Counted from the first letter of the stretch, positions 12,748 to 26,525 are shown. The stretch is 64,000 bases of DNA from [Phialemoniopsis] sp. UDSM-2020 (GCA_018873225.1 JAEILZ010000009.1:2781501-2845500), one strand, 5' to 3'. Numbers and translations are program-made. Notes: a model not told the origin generated them from the letters alone.

Positions 12748-12957
12748 GTCTCAGCCGTTTCCTGCTCCCAGAGGAACGCACTTACACTCCCTCTGTTTAC
12801 ACCACCCAACCAACTCACTCTCTTTTACTGTGCCGAAAACCCTGATCGACAGGACCTGCGATCTCTCTTCCGCACCAGATCTTCGATACACTCGCTCCTT
12901 TACCCTTGCCTTATTACTCAACTCTTAATAACAACTTGATAACCTTCACCTCCAACC

Positions 12958-13699
12958 ATGTCTGCTCCCGCCCCCGCTCAAGACCAGATCGCCCCGGCCC
13001 AGGCCCCTGTCGCCGAGACCCAGGCTTACCCTCCTGCGGCTCCCGCCGCTCCCCAGGGCGCTGCTCCTCCCGCCGCCGCCCACGGCCACGGTAACTCCGC
13101 CGCCGGCGGTGCCATCAGCGACCGCGATGTCGCCGAGTGGAAGGACCGCTTCAACCACGTCCTGGCCAAGCCCAGCGAGGTCGTCCACTCGCGCTCCCCG
13201 GCCGGCGCCTCGGCGTGGCACGAGTCCTTCTTCGGCTGCTTCAGCCCCGTCGACCTGTGCTGCATGACCTGGTGCCTGCCCTGCATCACCTTCGGCAAGA
13301 CTCACCACCGTCTGCGCCGCGATGCCAACCTCGAGGGCTACGAGCCCATCAACACCTCGGTATGTCCTGCCCATTGATATGTCACGATACAGCCCCCACA
13401 AGACTAACGTACCATCTACACAGTGCCTGCTCTTCTGCGGTTCCTCCTGCGTCGGTCTCTACTGGATCCCCCTGGCCATGCAGTCCGCCGACATCCGCCA
13501 AAAGTACAACCTCGAGGGTGACTGCGTGTCCGATCTCCTCAAGGCCTTCTGCTGCGGCTGCTGCGCCCTCGTCCAGCACGAGAAGGAGGCCGCCTACCGC
13601 GAGCCCCTCCTGGCCTCGGGCGGCCACAAGGAGCAGTACCAGCCCACCGGCGGCATGAGCTATCCTGGCCCCGCCGCCCCTGCCCCTGCTCAGCAGTAA
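12958..13699 (+). CDS. PLAC8-family cysteine-rich protein
   Basis: A 225-residue protein, exons 12958-13359 and 13424-13699. The first 55 residues are Ala/Pro-rich and disordered. The PLAC8 domain (about 87-200) opens with FGCFSPVDLCCMTWCLPCI, carrying the CC-x4-C-x2-C core, continues through FGKTHHRLRRD, and has the second cysteine-rich half CLLFCGSSCVGLYWIP and AFCCGCCALVQHEKE. PLAC8/FCR-type proteins are small membrane-associated proteins linked to metal tolerance or cell-size control in plants and animals; fungal roles are poorly known. Codon use is strongly biased to C in third positions, and the promoter is CT-rich, both suggesting high expression. The C-terminus is a short Pro/Ala/Gln tail. 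Confidence 0.92.
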
Positions 13700-14529
13700 A
13701 TGCTGTGATTTGCACAGTCGACACTTTTGTTTAGGGGTGTCGCCAAGGACCGGCGATTACAGGATTGTGATGGAGTTTGCTATTGGTTTAGAGACATTGA
13801 TACCTATTGATACCACTGGGAGAAGAGAAGAAAGGGGGTGATTCTGCGAGAGGGTTCGGCCGCTCGCGCGCACAGATACCACTGTTCCTTTTGTACGGCT
13901 TTACCAAGATAATTCCTAATTTAGCAATCCACTGGATTAGCATCTACTTGTAGCTTCATACGCTATTGCTTCGATTGTGTAAAGCCAATTTGGATGATGC
14001 TTGGCGACTAAGCCGTGGGGAATTCAGAAGCAGGTACGCATCCAGGGGAATAAGCTGCAACGGGTGCGCGAACGAGATTCATAATGCGCCCGCAAACCAA
14101 GCTGCCCGCGATGTGAAACACCTTCCGAGCTCATGAAAAGGAGGTGGGTGGAAAGCTTCCTGCAGTAGCGCGCGGTGTTCCGTTCATCCGCTTATCTTCT
14201 TAGACACTAAGCCCTGTGTTAGTTCGCCCTGCAGGGACTAATCGTCATCACGACGGAACGCACTGTAATACCTCGCTCTTTCATGCCACTGTGGTCGGGA
14301 TAAATTACACATCCCTGCAAAGTACTATCCTGTCTCAAATAGAGCAGAAGAAGCATCTATCCAAAGGTCGGTACCTCCTTGAAGAGCCGGAATTTAAACC
14401 TACGTCGTTCGTAGGACTGGGTGGCGTGCGAGAAAGAGAACAGACAGCGATCAATCTACTCGTCCGCCTTGCATCATAAATCAAGTCGTGGTAAACAAAC
14501 TTCACTTTACATCATTGACGTTTGTGAAC
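13700..14529. other. Intergenic 0.8 kb
   Basis: Holds the 3' end of the PLAC8 gene and the promoter of the NmrA-like gene. Open frames here lack support. Nothing else was seen. Confidence 0.5.
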
Positions 14530-15549
14530 ATGCGCATCGCTGTCCTTCCCGCCTCGCCCAAGACTGCGCAGGCGACTATTCGGGTCTTGCTCTCGGACTC
14601 GAGCTCGCCCAATGTCATTGGGATCTATCGTGACCCATCCAAAGCACCGTCTGAGTTCACCTCTCATGCTAATTTTGAAGCGGTCAAGGGTGATCTGAGC
14701 GATGTGAGCACCCTGAATTTGATCGGCTGCGATGCCGTGCTCGTGATCACACCACCCACCTTTGAAGATGTGGACCTCGTTGAAAGAGCGCAAAAATTGT
14801 CCAACAACACAAAAGAGGCAGTGAAGCAAGCGTCGACCACAGTCAAAAGGCTTGTACTCTTATCGAGCATGGGCGCTGAGCATGATCATGGTGTAGTAAG
14901 TCTGGGAGCCCTATGATAAATTGCAATGTGTGCGCCTATCTAACTCTGTTATAGGGTGAAATCGGTACAAATCATGTTGCCGAGGCCATCTTGAAGGACG
15001 CAGCTCCTGAAGTAGTCTTTATCAGATGTGCCTACTTCATGGAGAATTGGCAGACAGCATTGCAGACGCTCAAGTCGGAGGATCCCTTCTTCTTCAGTAC
15101 CATGACGCCGTTGGATCATATCCTACCCATGGTAACGGATATTCCTCTCTTTCTCGGGTATTCATTTTGGCTTACTTAGGAGACAGGTTTCAATCACTGA
15201 TATAGGCACTTCTCTGAGTGCTCAGCTGCTCTCAACACGCACCAAACTCCCTTCTCACCCTTACATTTTCGATCTGGAAGGACCGAAAGCCTACAATTCC
15301 CTGGATGTTCAGAAGGCTTTCCAAAAGGCCATGGGGAAGTCTGTTGAGGTCCGACCCGTGGAAAAGAAAGACTTGGAGGCATATTGGAGTGTCCCTTTTC
15401 CAGGTCGTGTGGCCAAAGCGTTTGTCGAGATGAACGTCAGCTCTCTCCCTGGCGGTGTTATTGCCGAGAATTGGCAGCCGGGACGCACGATCAATGTACA
15501 GAGGGGAGTGACATCTCTTGACGAGGCCATCAGTCGCTTGTGCACTTAG
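14530..15549 (+). CDS. NmrA-like NAD(P)-binding protein
   Basis: About 301 residues; exons 14530-14895, 14955-15131 and 15187-15549. The fold is that of atypical short-chain reductases of the NmrA/HSCARG group, cytosolic NAD(P) sensors or reductases. Segments seen are the N-terminal strand MRIAVLPAS, GDLSDVSTLNLIGCDAVLVI, RLVLLSSMGAEHDHGVGEIG, IRCAYFMENWQTAL, and the substrate-domain end with RPVEKKDLEAYW. The usual glycine-rich GxxGxxG loop after the first strand is replaced by PASPKTAQA, so cofactor binding may be weakened or altered. The start at 14530 is chosen because the preceding in-frame residues do not fit the family. No catalytic role can be assigned. Confidence 0.85.
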
Positions 15550-15950
15550 GTGCAGGTTGATGTACCCAATTTGCCACAATCTATCGATAGCGGCGTCCCA
15601 CTTACTGAGGGCTTACATATTTGATGCATGCAGAAATCCATGCAAATACTCCCTTCCGTTGATAGGACCACAATCGAAGAAATCGATAATATCTGCCCGT
15701 CTGACCGCTTGCAAGTCGACTGTTCCCCGCTTACAGCTCAATGTTATGCAGACGCCCTAGTGATGACAAGGGCGTGAGACAAGACTAGGCAACACACCGA
15801 TCTTCGGGTTTTATTGCGGGGTATCATTCACGATGCTTATATCTAACGCGTTACCTAACCGCGTTTCGATGGCCTCGCTGTTCCGCCACCCAGTCTCGTA
15901 AAGTAACTTCGTTGAAAAGACCAATTTGTTCCATCGGGCACATATATACA
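15550..15950. other. Intergenic 0.4 kb
   Basis: Between the NmrA-like gene and the GFA gene. A CACATATATACA stretch immediately precedes the ATG at 15951. Nothing else was seen. Confidence 0.5.
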
Positions 15951-17030
15951 ATGGCTGGTCAAGAGACAAGGACCCTCGAGGCAAAGTGCCTGTGTAGTGC
16001 CACTCACTTCCGGGTTACTCTTCCCAGCTCATCGCTCCCCTTGCCTGTCCATCTCTGTCACTGCTCGATCTGTCGGTACACGCACGGCACCCTCTGCATA
16101 TTCCATACGAATTTGCCTACCGGTGTGGCACCGGAGTTTGTTGCCCCCTCGTCGCTTGACAAACTGACCTCCTACCGGCACGCGACCGCCAAGAGCGACC
16201 GTTTCTTCTGTTCGACATGCGGATGCCACATTGGAGATAGATGGGATGACGAATGGGTGGTCGCGACATCTCTCTTCCCAGACCATACCGACAGCACGTT
16301 TCGGATCGAGAGACACATCTTCACAGAGTCTGCTCGGGGAGACGGCCTCCACAGCTTCCTCCCCAAGATCGCTGGCCGTGAGATCCCAAGCTGGAATCCG
16401 GACCCTGCTGACCCCAGGTGGAAGGCCGAACAGTCAACACCCGAGGTCGAACACGACACTCAGGGGAACGAACGACTTCGTGGTCAGTGCCACTGCGGCG
16501 GCGTCTCCTTCACGGCGCCACGTCCCACCATTCCTGCCGTCCAGAACGATCCATATATCCGCAAGTTCATATCTCCCCTGGATGGCAACAAATGGGTCGC
16601 CTGCCTGGACGCCTGTGACGACTGCAGACTCGTTGACGGCACGCATGTCATCGCCTGGACCTTCTTGCCAGCCGCTCTCCTCGACCCGCCGCTGAAACGA
16701 GACCTGTCCGGCTTTGGCACTATGAAAGTCTACAAGTCGTCCGAAGGCGTGAGACGCGGGTTCTGCGGAACATGTGGCGCCACGATCATATTCGCTTGTG
16801 ACGAGCGTACGCCGAGCGACGAGCAGGCCATCATTGACATTGCGGTCGGTGTGCTGAGGGCTCCGGAGGGCGTCTTGGCCGAGAATTGGTTCACGTGGAG
16901 GACTGGACGGCTGGCGTGGCCCACGAGTGGGGAGAGATATGATCCCGACTTTACAAAGGCGTTGAAGGAAGGACTCGCGGACTGGGGCATGAAGAAGTAC
17001 GGTGTGAATCCGGATTTCCGTATCGAATGA
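15951..17030 (+). CDS. Tandem GFA/CENP-V-domain protein
   Basis: A single-exon gene of about 359 residues with two glutathione-dependent formaldehyde-activating (GFA, PF04828) zinc domains in tandem. Domain 1 (about 10-125) has CLCSATHF, CHCSICRYTHG and FFCSTCGCHIG. Domain 2 (about 180-330) has GQCHCGGVSF, CDDCRLVDG and FCGTCGATIIF. The Cys pairs bind the two zinc ions of the fold. Fungal tandem GFA proteins are common and mostly uncharacterised; the link to formaldehyde comes from a bacterial enzyme and should not be taken as proven. The start at 15951 begins the conserved part; an in-frame upstream ATG at 15912 would add 13 residues. The stop lies 78 bases from the convergent arylsulfatase stop. 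Confidence 0.88.
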   Translation: MAGQETRTLEAKCLCSATHFRVTLPSSSLPLPVHLCHCSICRYTHGTLCIFHTNLPTGVAPEFVAPSSLDKLTSYRHATAKSDRFFCSTCGCHIGDRWDDEWVVATSLFPDHTDSTFRIERHIFTESARGDGLHSFLPKIAGREIPSWNPDPADPRWKAEQSTPEVEHDTQGNERLRGQCHCGGVSFTAPRPTIPAVQNDPYIRKFISPLDGNKWVACLDACDDCRLVDGTHVIAWTFLPAALLDPPLKRDLSGFGTMKVYKSSEGVRRGFCGTCGATIIFACDERTPSDEQAIIDIAVGVLRAPEGVLAENWFTWRTGRLAWPTSGERYDPDFTKALKEGLADWGMKKYGVNPDFRIE

Positions 17031-17108
17031 CCTTTCATATGACGAGGATAGTCCCGTTTCGCAATCAAAAGCTTTCTGCACTTCTTCTATTCTTCATGTG
17101 TTCATCTA

Positions 17109-20023
<2,915 letters not shown>

Positions 20024-20875
20024 CTACCAAGGTCTGCGTCTCATCTCTCCCTCTTCGTACTCCCAGTAGGATCCCCCTTCATACTTTCCCTCGTCATCCT
20101 CTAGGAGCCTTACAATGACCTCGGCGCCTCGGTCCGGCTCCCTCAACCCATCCTTGTACCGGGAAAAGGCCGTCCTCAGCGCTCCCGGTGCACATGCATA
20201 ATGGCGAATGCACGCAGGCTCTGCAGCCGGTCCTCCGGCCTGGATGCGGTCGTTCTCGGCGACCTGCAGGTGGACCATGAGACCATTGAGTCCGATCTTT
20301 GTGGCGCCGTACTGCGGAAACCGGCCCATCTTGGTGGTCAGGGTGAGCTGGATGCTGCCGAGACCGGAGGATACGCCGATGACCTTGGGGTCGGAGGACT
20401 TGTGAAGCAGCGGCGTGAAGGCGTACGTGACGACGGCGACGGAGCTCAGGTTCACGTTGAGGAGCAGGTCATACCGGGCGCGCACGGTCTGAAGCGACTC
20501 GTTCGGCTGAGGAAGAGGGCCGGGAATGCCGGCATTGTTGACAAGGACTGATCATCGCATGGTTGGTTATTCATTCAAGACTGGTAAGTGAAAATTCTGC
20601 GTGAATGGCTAACCATCGAGTCTCCCATATGTCTTCTCGACATACGCCGTAGCGCGCTCAACGTGGTCATCTTTAGTAACATCGAGCTCGAGAACGTCCA
20701 CTTTGGCCTGAACGCCGTCTTTCTTCAACTGTTCTGCTGCATCCTTGCCTTTGGTAAGATCTCTGCTGCACAGAACAAAGGTGTAGTCTGGATGGCGCAA
20801 GCCTGCAATCTTCAGAACGGAGTAGCCCAACCCCTGATTGGCGCCTGTGCAGAGAATCACTTTGGAACTCGCCAT
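20024..20875 (-). CDS. Short-chain dehydrogenase/reductase, carbonyl reductase-like
   Basis: NAD(P)-dependent oxidoreductase of 261 residues; exons 20875-20614 and 20547-20024. The cofactor loop is TGANQGLG, the adenine-binding strand gives LELDVTKDDH, the stabilising VLVNNAG follows the intron, the catalytic Ser lies in VIGVSSGLGS, and the catalytic pair is Tyr/Lys in YGATK. The length and end fit the classical family related to carbonyl reductases. The ATG at 20875 is preferred over one three bases upstream because it opens MASSKVILCTGANQG. A TATTTAAA-type element lies about 90 bases upstream. Substrate is unknown. The C-terminus beyond GGSYWEYEEGE is short and basic. Confidence 0.9.
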
Positions 20876-21283
20876 CATTCTTCAATTGTTTAGATCCAAA
20901 GATGTGATCAAATGAGTAATCTCTTGTATCTTCACGTTATTTGGATTCGTTTTTGATATCCACCTATTTAAAAGTTGCTACCAAAGGCAAGTCTTGGCGG
21001 TGATAGCGGACTTAAGCTGCCAACTCCAGAAGGATCATATCGACGCCAATAGTAAACTAGCTCTTCGTGACACCTTATTCGGTGTATTTCTCTTGTACCG
21101 AACCCGGAGATTTACGGAGACATCGAAGACCCGATCGTTGTTGTCGAAAGACCAATATCTCACGACCCTGGACGGGAGAGCTGGTTTTGATCCCGGGGAG
21201 TCAGCCGTTCGGGAATGTTTCCTTCTATACCATGTCTTCGTCTATGGTTTGAATATGGAAAAGATGTGCCCAATCCTTTCTGT
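20876..21283. other. Intergenic 0.4 kb
   Basis: Promoter of the short-chain dehydrogenase and 3' flank of the HAD gene. An AT-rich CTATTTAAAAG near 20965 is a plausible TATA element on the minus strand. Nothing else was seen. Confidence 0.5.
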
Positions 21284-22164
21284 CTATGCTTCAATGTCAT
21301 ATCGCTCGTAAGGAAAGTCTACTAAGCTCGGAAGCTGCTCACCCCACCCGTCGTCGAGCTGCCCGAGCTGCTCCTCATCCCCGATCTTGACCAAGCCCAT
21401 CCTCCCAGCCAGAACCTCCCTCTCTTGACCCTTCAGCTCGCTGGCCAGGCCCTCGTGCGGCACCCAGACCACTCTCATGCCCGCCCGCCGTCCGGCCTCC
21501 ACGCCGGGGACGCTATCCTCGAACACCAGGCATTCCTCGGGCGAAATCTTGGGCACGCCTTCTGCCAGCGACGCGTTGACCGTGTCAAGAGCCAGCAGGT
21601 AGATGTCCGGCGCCGGCTTGCCCCGGCCGTGCTTGACTCGCGGGTCGTCTCCTAGGATGCGCTTGCCCTCGGGGATGTGGCTCATCAGCCGCACGGTCTC
21701 GGGCCTCCTGATCTTGAGGTCAAAGTTCTGCCGCGCGCTGCTCGTGGCCAGCGCCACCTCGACCTTGCGACCGTCGACGTTGTGCGCCGTTGCCAAGTGG
21801 GCCAGCAGCGCCTCCGCGCCCGGCAGCGGGCTGCACTCGGGGAAGTGCTTCTTGTGCTCCTCGAACTGCTCGCGCTTGTACTGCTCGCGCGAGATGGGCA
21901 GGCTGGCCCAGTCGTGGAAGACGTCGCCGTTGGAGGCGGCGGGGACGCCCATCATCTTGGCCTTGACGCTCCACGGCAGCTCCGGGCGGCCGTACCGCTT
22001 GAGCACCGTGTCGGTGCACAGGGTATAGATGTCCTCGGTGTTGAGGAGCAGGCCGTCCATGTCGAATATGCAGGCCCGGACGGGCGGGAAGCTGCCGGAC
22101 CTTATGAGTTTCCAGGCGTGGACATGAGGGGACGAGGTACTGACTCTGCTTTTGTCGAAGCCAT
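21284..22164 (-). CDS. HAD-superfamily phosphatase, pseudouridine-5'-phosphatase-like
   Basis: Haloacid dehalogenase-fold phosphatase of about 278 residues. The nucleophile motif is FDMDGLLLNTED (Asp, with the second Asp as acid/base), motif II is VALATSS, and motifs III-IV are GKPAPDIYLLAL and CLVFEDSVPGVEAGRRAGM. The cap begins with YTLCTDTVLKRYG. This pattern is that of the HDHD1/pseudouridine-5'-phosphatase and 2-deoxyglucose-6-phosphatase group. Most of the protein lies in one exon (to about 22100). A 20-nt first exon (22164-22145, MASTKAE) joins through a short intron of about 44 nt; a nearby CAG acceptor would remove three residues. Without that exon the protein would begin inside motif I, so a first exon is needed. 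Confidence 0.87.
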
Positions 22165-22650
22165 CTCAGGCTTTACTACGATATGCTTATCTAAGATAGG
22201 TACGTCAGCTCTGAACCTAGAGCGAGTCCGACCAAAGAGTGTGAAATGTCAATCGGCCTTGGATTGTAAGAATACTAGATCTTGGAAGCAAGAATTCAGT
22301 GGGCTGAACTGACAGGACCGCTGTCATCTCAGCTGAGCGGCCTAAAAATCCCCGCACCCCGCCAAGCTAACGGGCGACTACAGGGCGATGGTGCACGATC
22401 CATGGATCCATCCGTTCTGAATGGGGTCACTGGGGCACAGATTGTATTGACAAAGCCTGGGCGTGTGATGATCATTGTAATTCATGGAGACTACATATCG
22501 ACACTACCTCGACACTCGTGTAATACACAGCTCTCATCACTTTCCCCTATCTCTCAATTGATCAGGCAGTCTGAGATCAGACATTGTTTGTCTGCCATCA
22601 ACTGCCGATTGACGCTACAGCAGTGTAGCACCGACACACCCGGGACCCCC
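22165..22650. other. Intergenic 0.5 kb
   Basis: Between two minus-strand genes. It holds the HAD promoter and the 3' flank of the permease. No feature was seen. Confidence 0.5.
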
Positions 22651-24401
22651 TTACACCAGGTACCTGAAGCCGCGGGGCATCTTGAGCGTCTCCTCGGGCG
22701 CGTACCAGTGCGCGGCGCCGTGCGCGTGGGTCGCGGCCTCGGCCTCGCCGCCGCGGGCCTCATCCTCGAGCAGCTCTCGCTGCGACAGGCGCTTGTTGAG
22801 GTTGACGAGGATGAGGCGGAAGGCGAAGACGCCGACGATGGTGATGCCGAACATGGCCGTGACGATGCCGTAGCTCTGGCGGAAGCCGTTGGCCTTGAGG
22901 TTCCACACGTACGAGCCGGCCACGTTGCCCAGCTGGCTGAAGGCGTTGATCATGGCGAAGGCGACGGCGCGCTTGGCGGGCGGCCGCGGGAAGGAGGACG
23001 AGATCCACGAGTAGAAGGTGATGAATCTGCGCGGGGATCCAAGATTAGCAAAAGCGAGACGATACGGGATTGTGAGCGTGAACTTACCCAGCGTAGGCAC
23101 TGGCTTGCAGGAACAGAGCGACGTAGCGAGCCGGGACATTGCTCGTCGACATGCTGATAATGAAGCCAATGAGACCAACAATGATCGGGCCGACAATGTG
23201 CCAGAACTTCTCCTGTGTGCGGTCGGCGTGCCAGGCCACAATCAGCGACACGATGCAGGACAGGACCCATGGGGGCGCGCTGAGCAGCAGGGTCTCGATC
23301 TCGGGGAAGTTGAGCGTCTTGGTCAGCGTCGGGAAGTAGGCGTTGAAGGACAGCCCCACGACGTAGGCGGTCAGCGTGAGCATCATGAGGTAGATCTTGA
23401 CGTCGCGCACGGCCATGAAGAGGCCGCCAAAGGTGCCGTCCTCCTTCTGGTCCTCGTCGGCCTCGCCGACGTCCTCGATCATGCGCAGCTGGGCGACCTG
23501 CAGCTCCTCGTCGGTGAAGCCGCGCGAGTTGTGCGGCAGGTCGGGCAGGATGAAGGCGCACGAGACGGCGACGGCCATGGTGATGGCGCCCTCGATGTAG
23601 AAGAGCCAGCGCCAGGCCGAGTGGCCGAGGATGCCGTTCATGTTGGACAGGACGCCGGCGGCGACGAGGGCCGAGAAGGCGTTGGAGATGAGGTTGCCGC
23701 AGAAGAGGATGGCGTTGCGCTCCGTCAGCTCCTTGCGCGTGTACCAGTTGGACAGGATCATGAGGGCGCCGGGCAGGAAGGCGGCCTCGACAAAGCCCAG
23801 GAAGAACCGGATGGTGACCATGTCGCCGAAGTTCCGGGCCACGCCGGAGAGGGTCGAGATGAGACCCCAGAGCAGCATGGCAACAGCAATGTACAGCGAA
23901 GGCCGGCTAATGCGGTTGATGAAGATGTTGGACGGCACCTGCATCAGAATGTATCCCACGTAGAGAATCGACAGGCACGTGGCGTATTGCTGGTCGCTCA
24001 GGTGCAGCTCCTCCTGCAGACCCTTGAGGCGGGCGGCCGCGATGTTCTACACATAACGTTAGCATTATGAAACCCTCAGGACGGGGCAGGAATTGCCGCG
24101 TACGTTTCTATTAGACAGTTAGTGAATGGACATTGTGGATTGAGTCTTTTGCAGGTGAGACAAACCTATCAAGGTAGTTTAGAATATAGACGAGAACGAA
24201 GAGACTGCATCGGAGATCGATCTTGCGCTTCAGGCTCTTCTCAACGCGGCGTCGATGCTCGGGATCCCGGAGCGCGGGGCTGATCTGGAGACCGCCGGGC
24301 AGGACGGACGGCCCAGCCTCATGGTGAGCAGCATCGCCGGCGGTGTCGAGCTTTGCCGGGTCGAATTTGGCAATGTTGTCGTCCTCAGCCGGGTGCGACA
24401 T
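22651..24401 (-). CDS. DAL5-type MFS permease with 4-nt micro-exon
   Basis: Plasma-membrane transporter of 524 residues (anion:cation symporter family). Exons 24401-24166, 24107-24104 (4 nt), 24046-23088 and 23026-22651. Helix 1 reads LFVLVYILNYLDRNNIAAAR only when the AAAC micro-exon is included. Further landmarks are GYILMQVPSNIFINRISRPS, IRFFLGFVEAAFLPGALMIL, NWYTRKELTERNAI, WRWLFYIEGAITM, and the second-half loop HADRTQEKFWH. A strong GC and third-position C bias gives long antisense open frames, which are artefacts. The N-terminal 60 residues are soluble; the C-terminus is about 60 polar residues. Relatives carry vitamins, nicotinate, allantoate or small organic anions; the substrate cannot be told. 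The neighbouring arylsulfatase hints at organic sulfur compounds, weakly. Confidence 0.9.
24104..24107 (-). other. 4-nt micro-exon
   Basis: The minus strand reads CTAATAG then AAAC then GTACGC. Both flanking introns (58 and 57 nt) have a CTAAC branch-point sequence 9-16 bases before the acceptor. The four bases restore frame and give DRNNIA, the family motif at the end of helix 1. Confidence 0.85.
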
Positions 24402-26525
24402 CTTGAAAGAATTGGTGTTGTTGGTCCGCGGGTTTAGATCAACAATCAGATGCTCGGTTCTCTCACACGAATTCCCCGCGTGTGACTGACTACCTTGCAG
24501 AGGGAATTGAGAGGGGAAAAGAGTAGAAAGAGAGAATAAAAGAGTCTGTACTCATGGGGGCGGGATGGCGGTCTGGGGTAAATAAAGGTATTGCAACGTG
24601 GAGACGAGCCTATGATCTGCTCTCTCTCTCTCACCCGCCTTGATCCCCAAAAAATATTTCATTACCGTCCCGTCAGCCGAGCAAGAGGGGACCCCAGTGC
24701 AACGCCATCCATCCAATCCATCCATCAATTCATTGACACACTAGAATGGTCCGAGTCCCCAACAAAATCCCTGGCTGGCCAGCAATAGGTACTGGTATTA
24801 CTCCGCACCCCTGACACCCTCGAATCGCGGTGGTGGTGGTGGTTCAATGTTTTGGCGCCTGTCGTTGTCGGCATGGAGTCCCGTCTGTCGGGCACATGCT
24901 CGGCGTCTTGGCAATGACGGCATGGGTCTGTGTTTTTCCCCACGCGACAGACGCCACCAAAAAGCTTCAGAAGCTTCTTTTTTGGCCCTACGGATGCTGT
25001 GCCGCTGCATGGCAAGCTGCCTTTCAGTGTCTCTGGCTCTGCAGATCTCACCCAGGTGGTCATGGCGCTTTGCCATCATCCTCGCCGCTGCATGCGGTAT
25101 GGTTAACCGAACTGCCGCCATCAGGACTGCTTTCAGGGTAATGCGGCATCATCGCTGAATCAGAGCATTTTTTTCCACCATTGATCACCAGGTCGGAGCA
25201 TGGCGGAGAATGAGCTCCATGGGGCCGATTCCATCCCCATTCTTTCCTTCTATGGAGCAAGCCATCTGCCCCCTAGGCCACATCATCAGTACAGTGAATT
25301 TCGATGGACTCAGGCTCTGGGGCTTTAGCGGCGTGGGGGTTCGCTGGCAGTCCGGTTGAATGCTCGGGCTAATAAGACAAACACTTTGAATGCTGCTCCA
25401 TACCAAGCCCACGAACAAGGCCGGATTCCTGTTCCCATTACAGCGTAGCCCACGCTTACTCACGGCAAGCTGGCAAGTTTTTCTCGGGAGTTGACGTCAA
25501 GCCAGGGCGGGCGGAGCTGTAGTTTCAGGGACGCCGCCGAAGTCTTGCGGCTCTAGAACATGGCCAAGAGCCGCGCCCGCAACGATCCAAGTCGCGCTAG
25601 AGCCGGCAGATGGCACAAATGACACGGCAGAGATTTTTGGCGATCTTCCATGTGAACATGAACGATATTCTTTTGCTCAGGGTGATATGGTCCTATGCCT
25701 ACGTACGGCCTGAATATTTTTACATGCTTACTCCGATCCCATAGGACCGCTTCTCAGGGTTACATTGCAAGATCTCGCATGCCTGAATCCCCGGTGTAAT
25801 GGTCCCCGAAACACAAAATTCTGCTGATCCGTTTTGTTTCCGAAGCACACCATGCCCCCATATTTACATTGCTCAAAAGCTACCTTTGCCTCCTTCGTAC
25901 ACCGAGGCGCCTTCACCTTGGAATTCTTGTCCTCTGTCCTCTAGTCTCAAACGCCTAGTTTAGACCGTCTTTTGTAGTTCCCACACTCCCACTTGACCCC
26001 CACGCTTGATGCATCCCAGGTCAGGCACTAGCATTTGGGGAGAGCCATCTCCAGGACGTCCGCCTACGACACTAACCTCTCAACAAACTAACATAGGTTC
26101 TAGTCAATATCCGTATAGTTAGCCGTGGCGATTCAAAGGTCCCGATGGACGCAGAATAAGTGAACAGTTCTAGAGCCTGGATCTTCTGATTGGACTCTTA
26201 CTATACTACGAGACGACCGAGAGGACTACAATTAGGATGAAGATTCGAACCTAGGGAAGCCGGAGAAAAGGGACCGATGAAGATGATCTGATAAGAATTC
26301 AAACTGCAGACTACCTGAGTACCTAACCACTAAGGGAAACCTTGATATGATACATGATGACATCCTCCCGTGCGAACTCGAAATCCATCCCTCGCTGGAC
26401 CCCGTCCACCACCCACTTCAGAATGCAGAGTCTTCTCACAGTGACAACTCCTCGCAACTATTCCATAGACATGGTGGATAATGTCTGTGGCACTCAAGGA
26501 ACCCCCCATCAATGGCACACCAGTG
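24402..26525. other. Intergenic 2.1 kb
   Basis: A long region without a supported gene. The first 300 bases are the permease leader, CT-rich on the coding strand. Open frames at 24725-25260 show no family features. Near 26240-26335 the minus strand has tRNA-like internal promoter motifs (separate entry). Confidence 0.4.
26243..26334 (-). other. tRNA-like / Pol III box-like segment
   Basis: On the minus strand, CTTAGTGGTTAGGTACTCAG resembles a tRNA D-arm (box A) and, about 70 bases on, CTAGGTTCGAATC resembles a TΨC arm (box B). The arms do not fold into a proper tRNA: the T stem is mismatched. It may be the head of a decayed tRNA-derived SINE or simply chance. Confidence 0.25.

Larger units (their letters stand above)
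11137..12957. other. Intergenic 1.8 kb with possible gene relic
   Basis: No intact gene is supported. A 191-codon open frame on + (11228-11803) looks random. On the minus strand, 11704-12070 shows protein-like codon use in two frames (see separate entry). From about 12730 to 12957 the DNA becomes the promoter of the PLAC8 gene, with CATATATACC near 12738 and CT-rich tracts before the ATG. Confidence 0.4.

Noticed and set aside
12946..13401. 151-codon minus-strand open frame over the PLAC8 gene
   Set aside because: Gly/Ala/Val-rich shadow of a highly biased gene.
22282..23157. 291-codon + strand open frame
   Set aside because: It overlaps the permease 3' exon in antisense and has no family features.
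23018..24070. 350-codon open frame opposite the permease
   Set aside because: It results from the strong third-position C bias of the real minus-strand gene; composition is low-complexity Gly/Glu/Val.
26100..26345. Functional tRNA gene
   Set aside because: D-arm- and T-arm-like motifs are present but the T stem does not pair and no anticodon arm can be folded between them.
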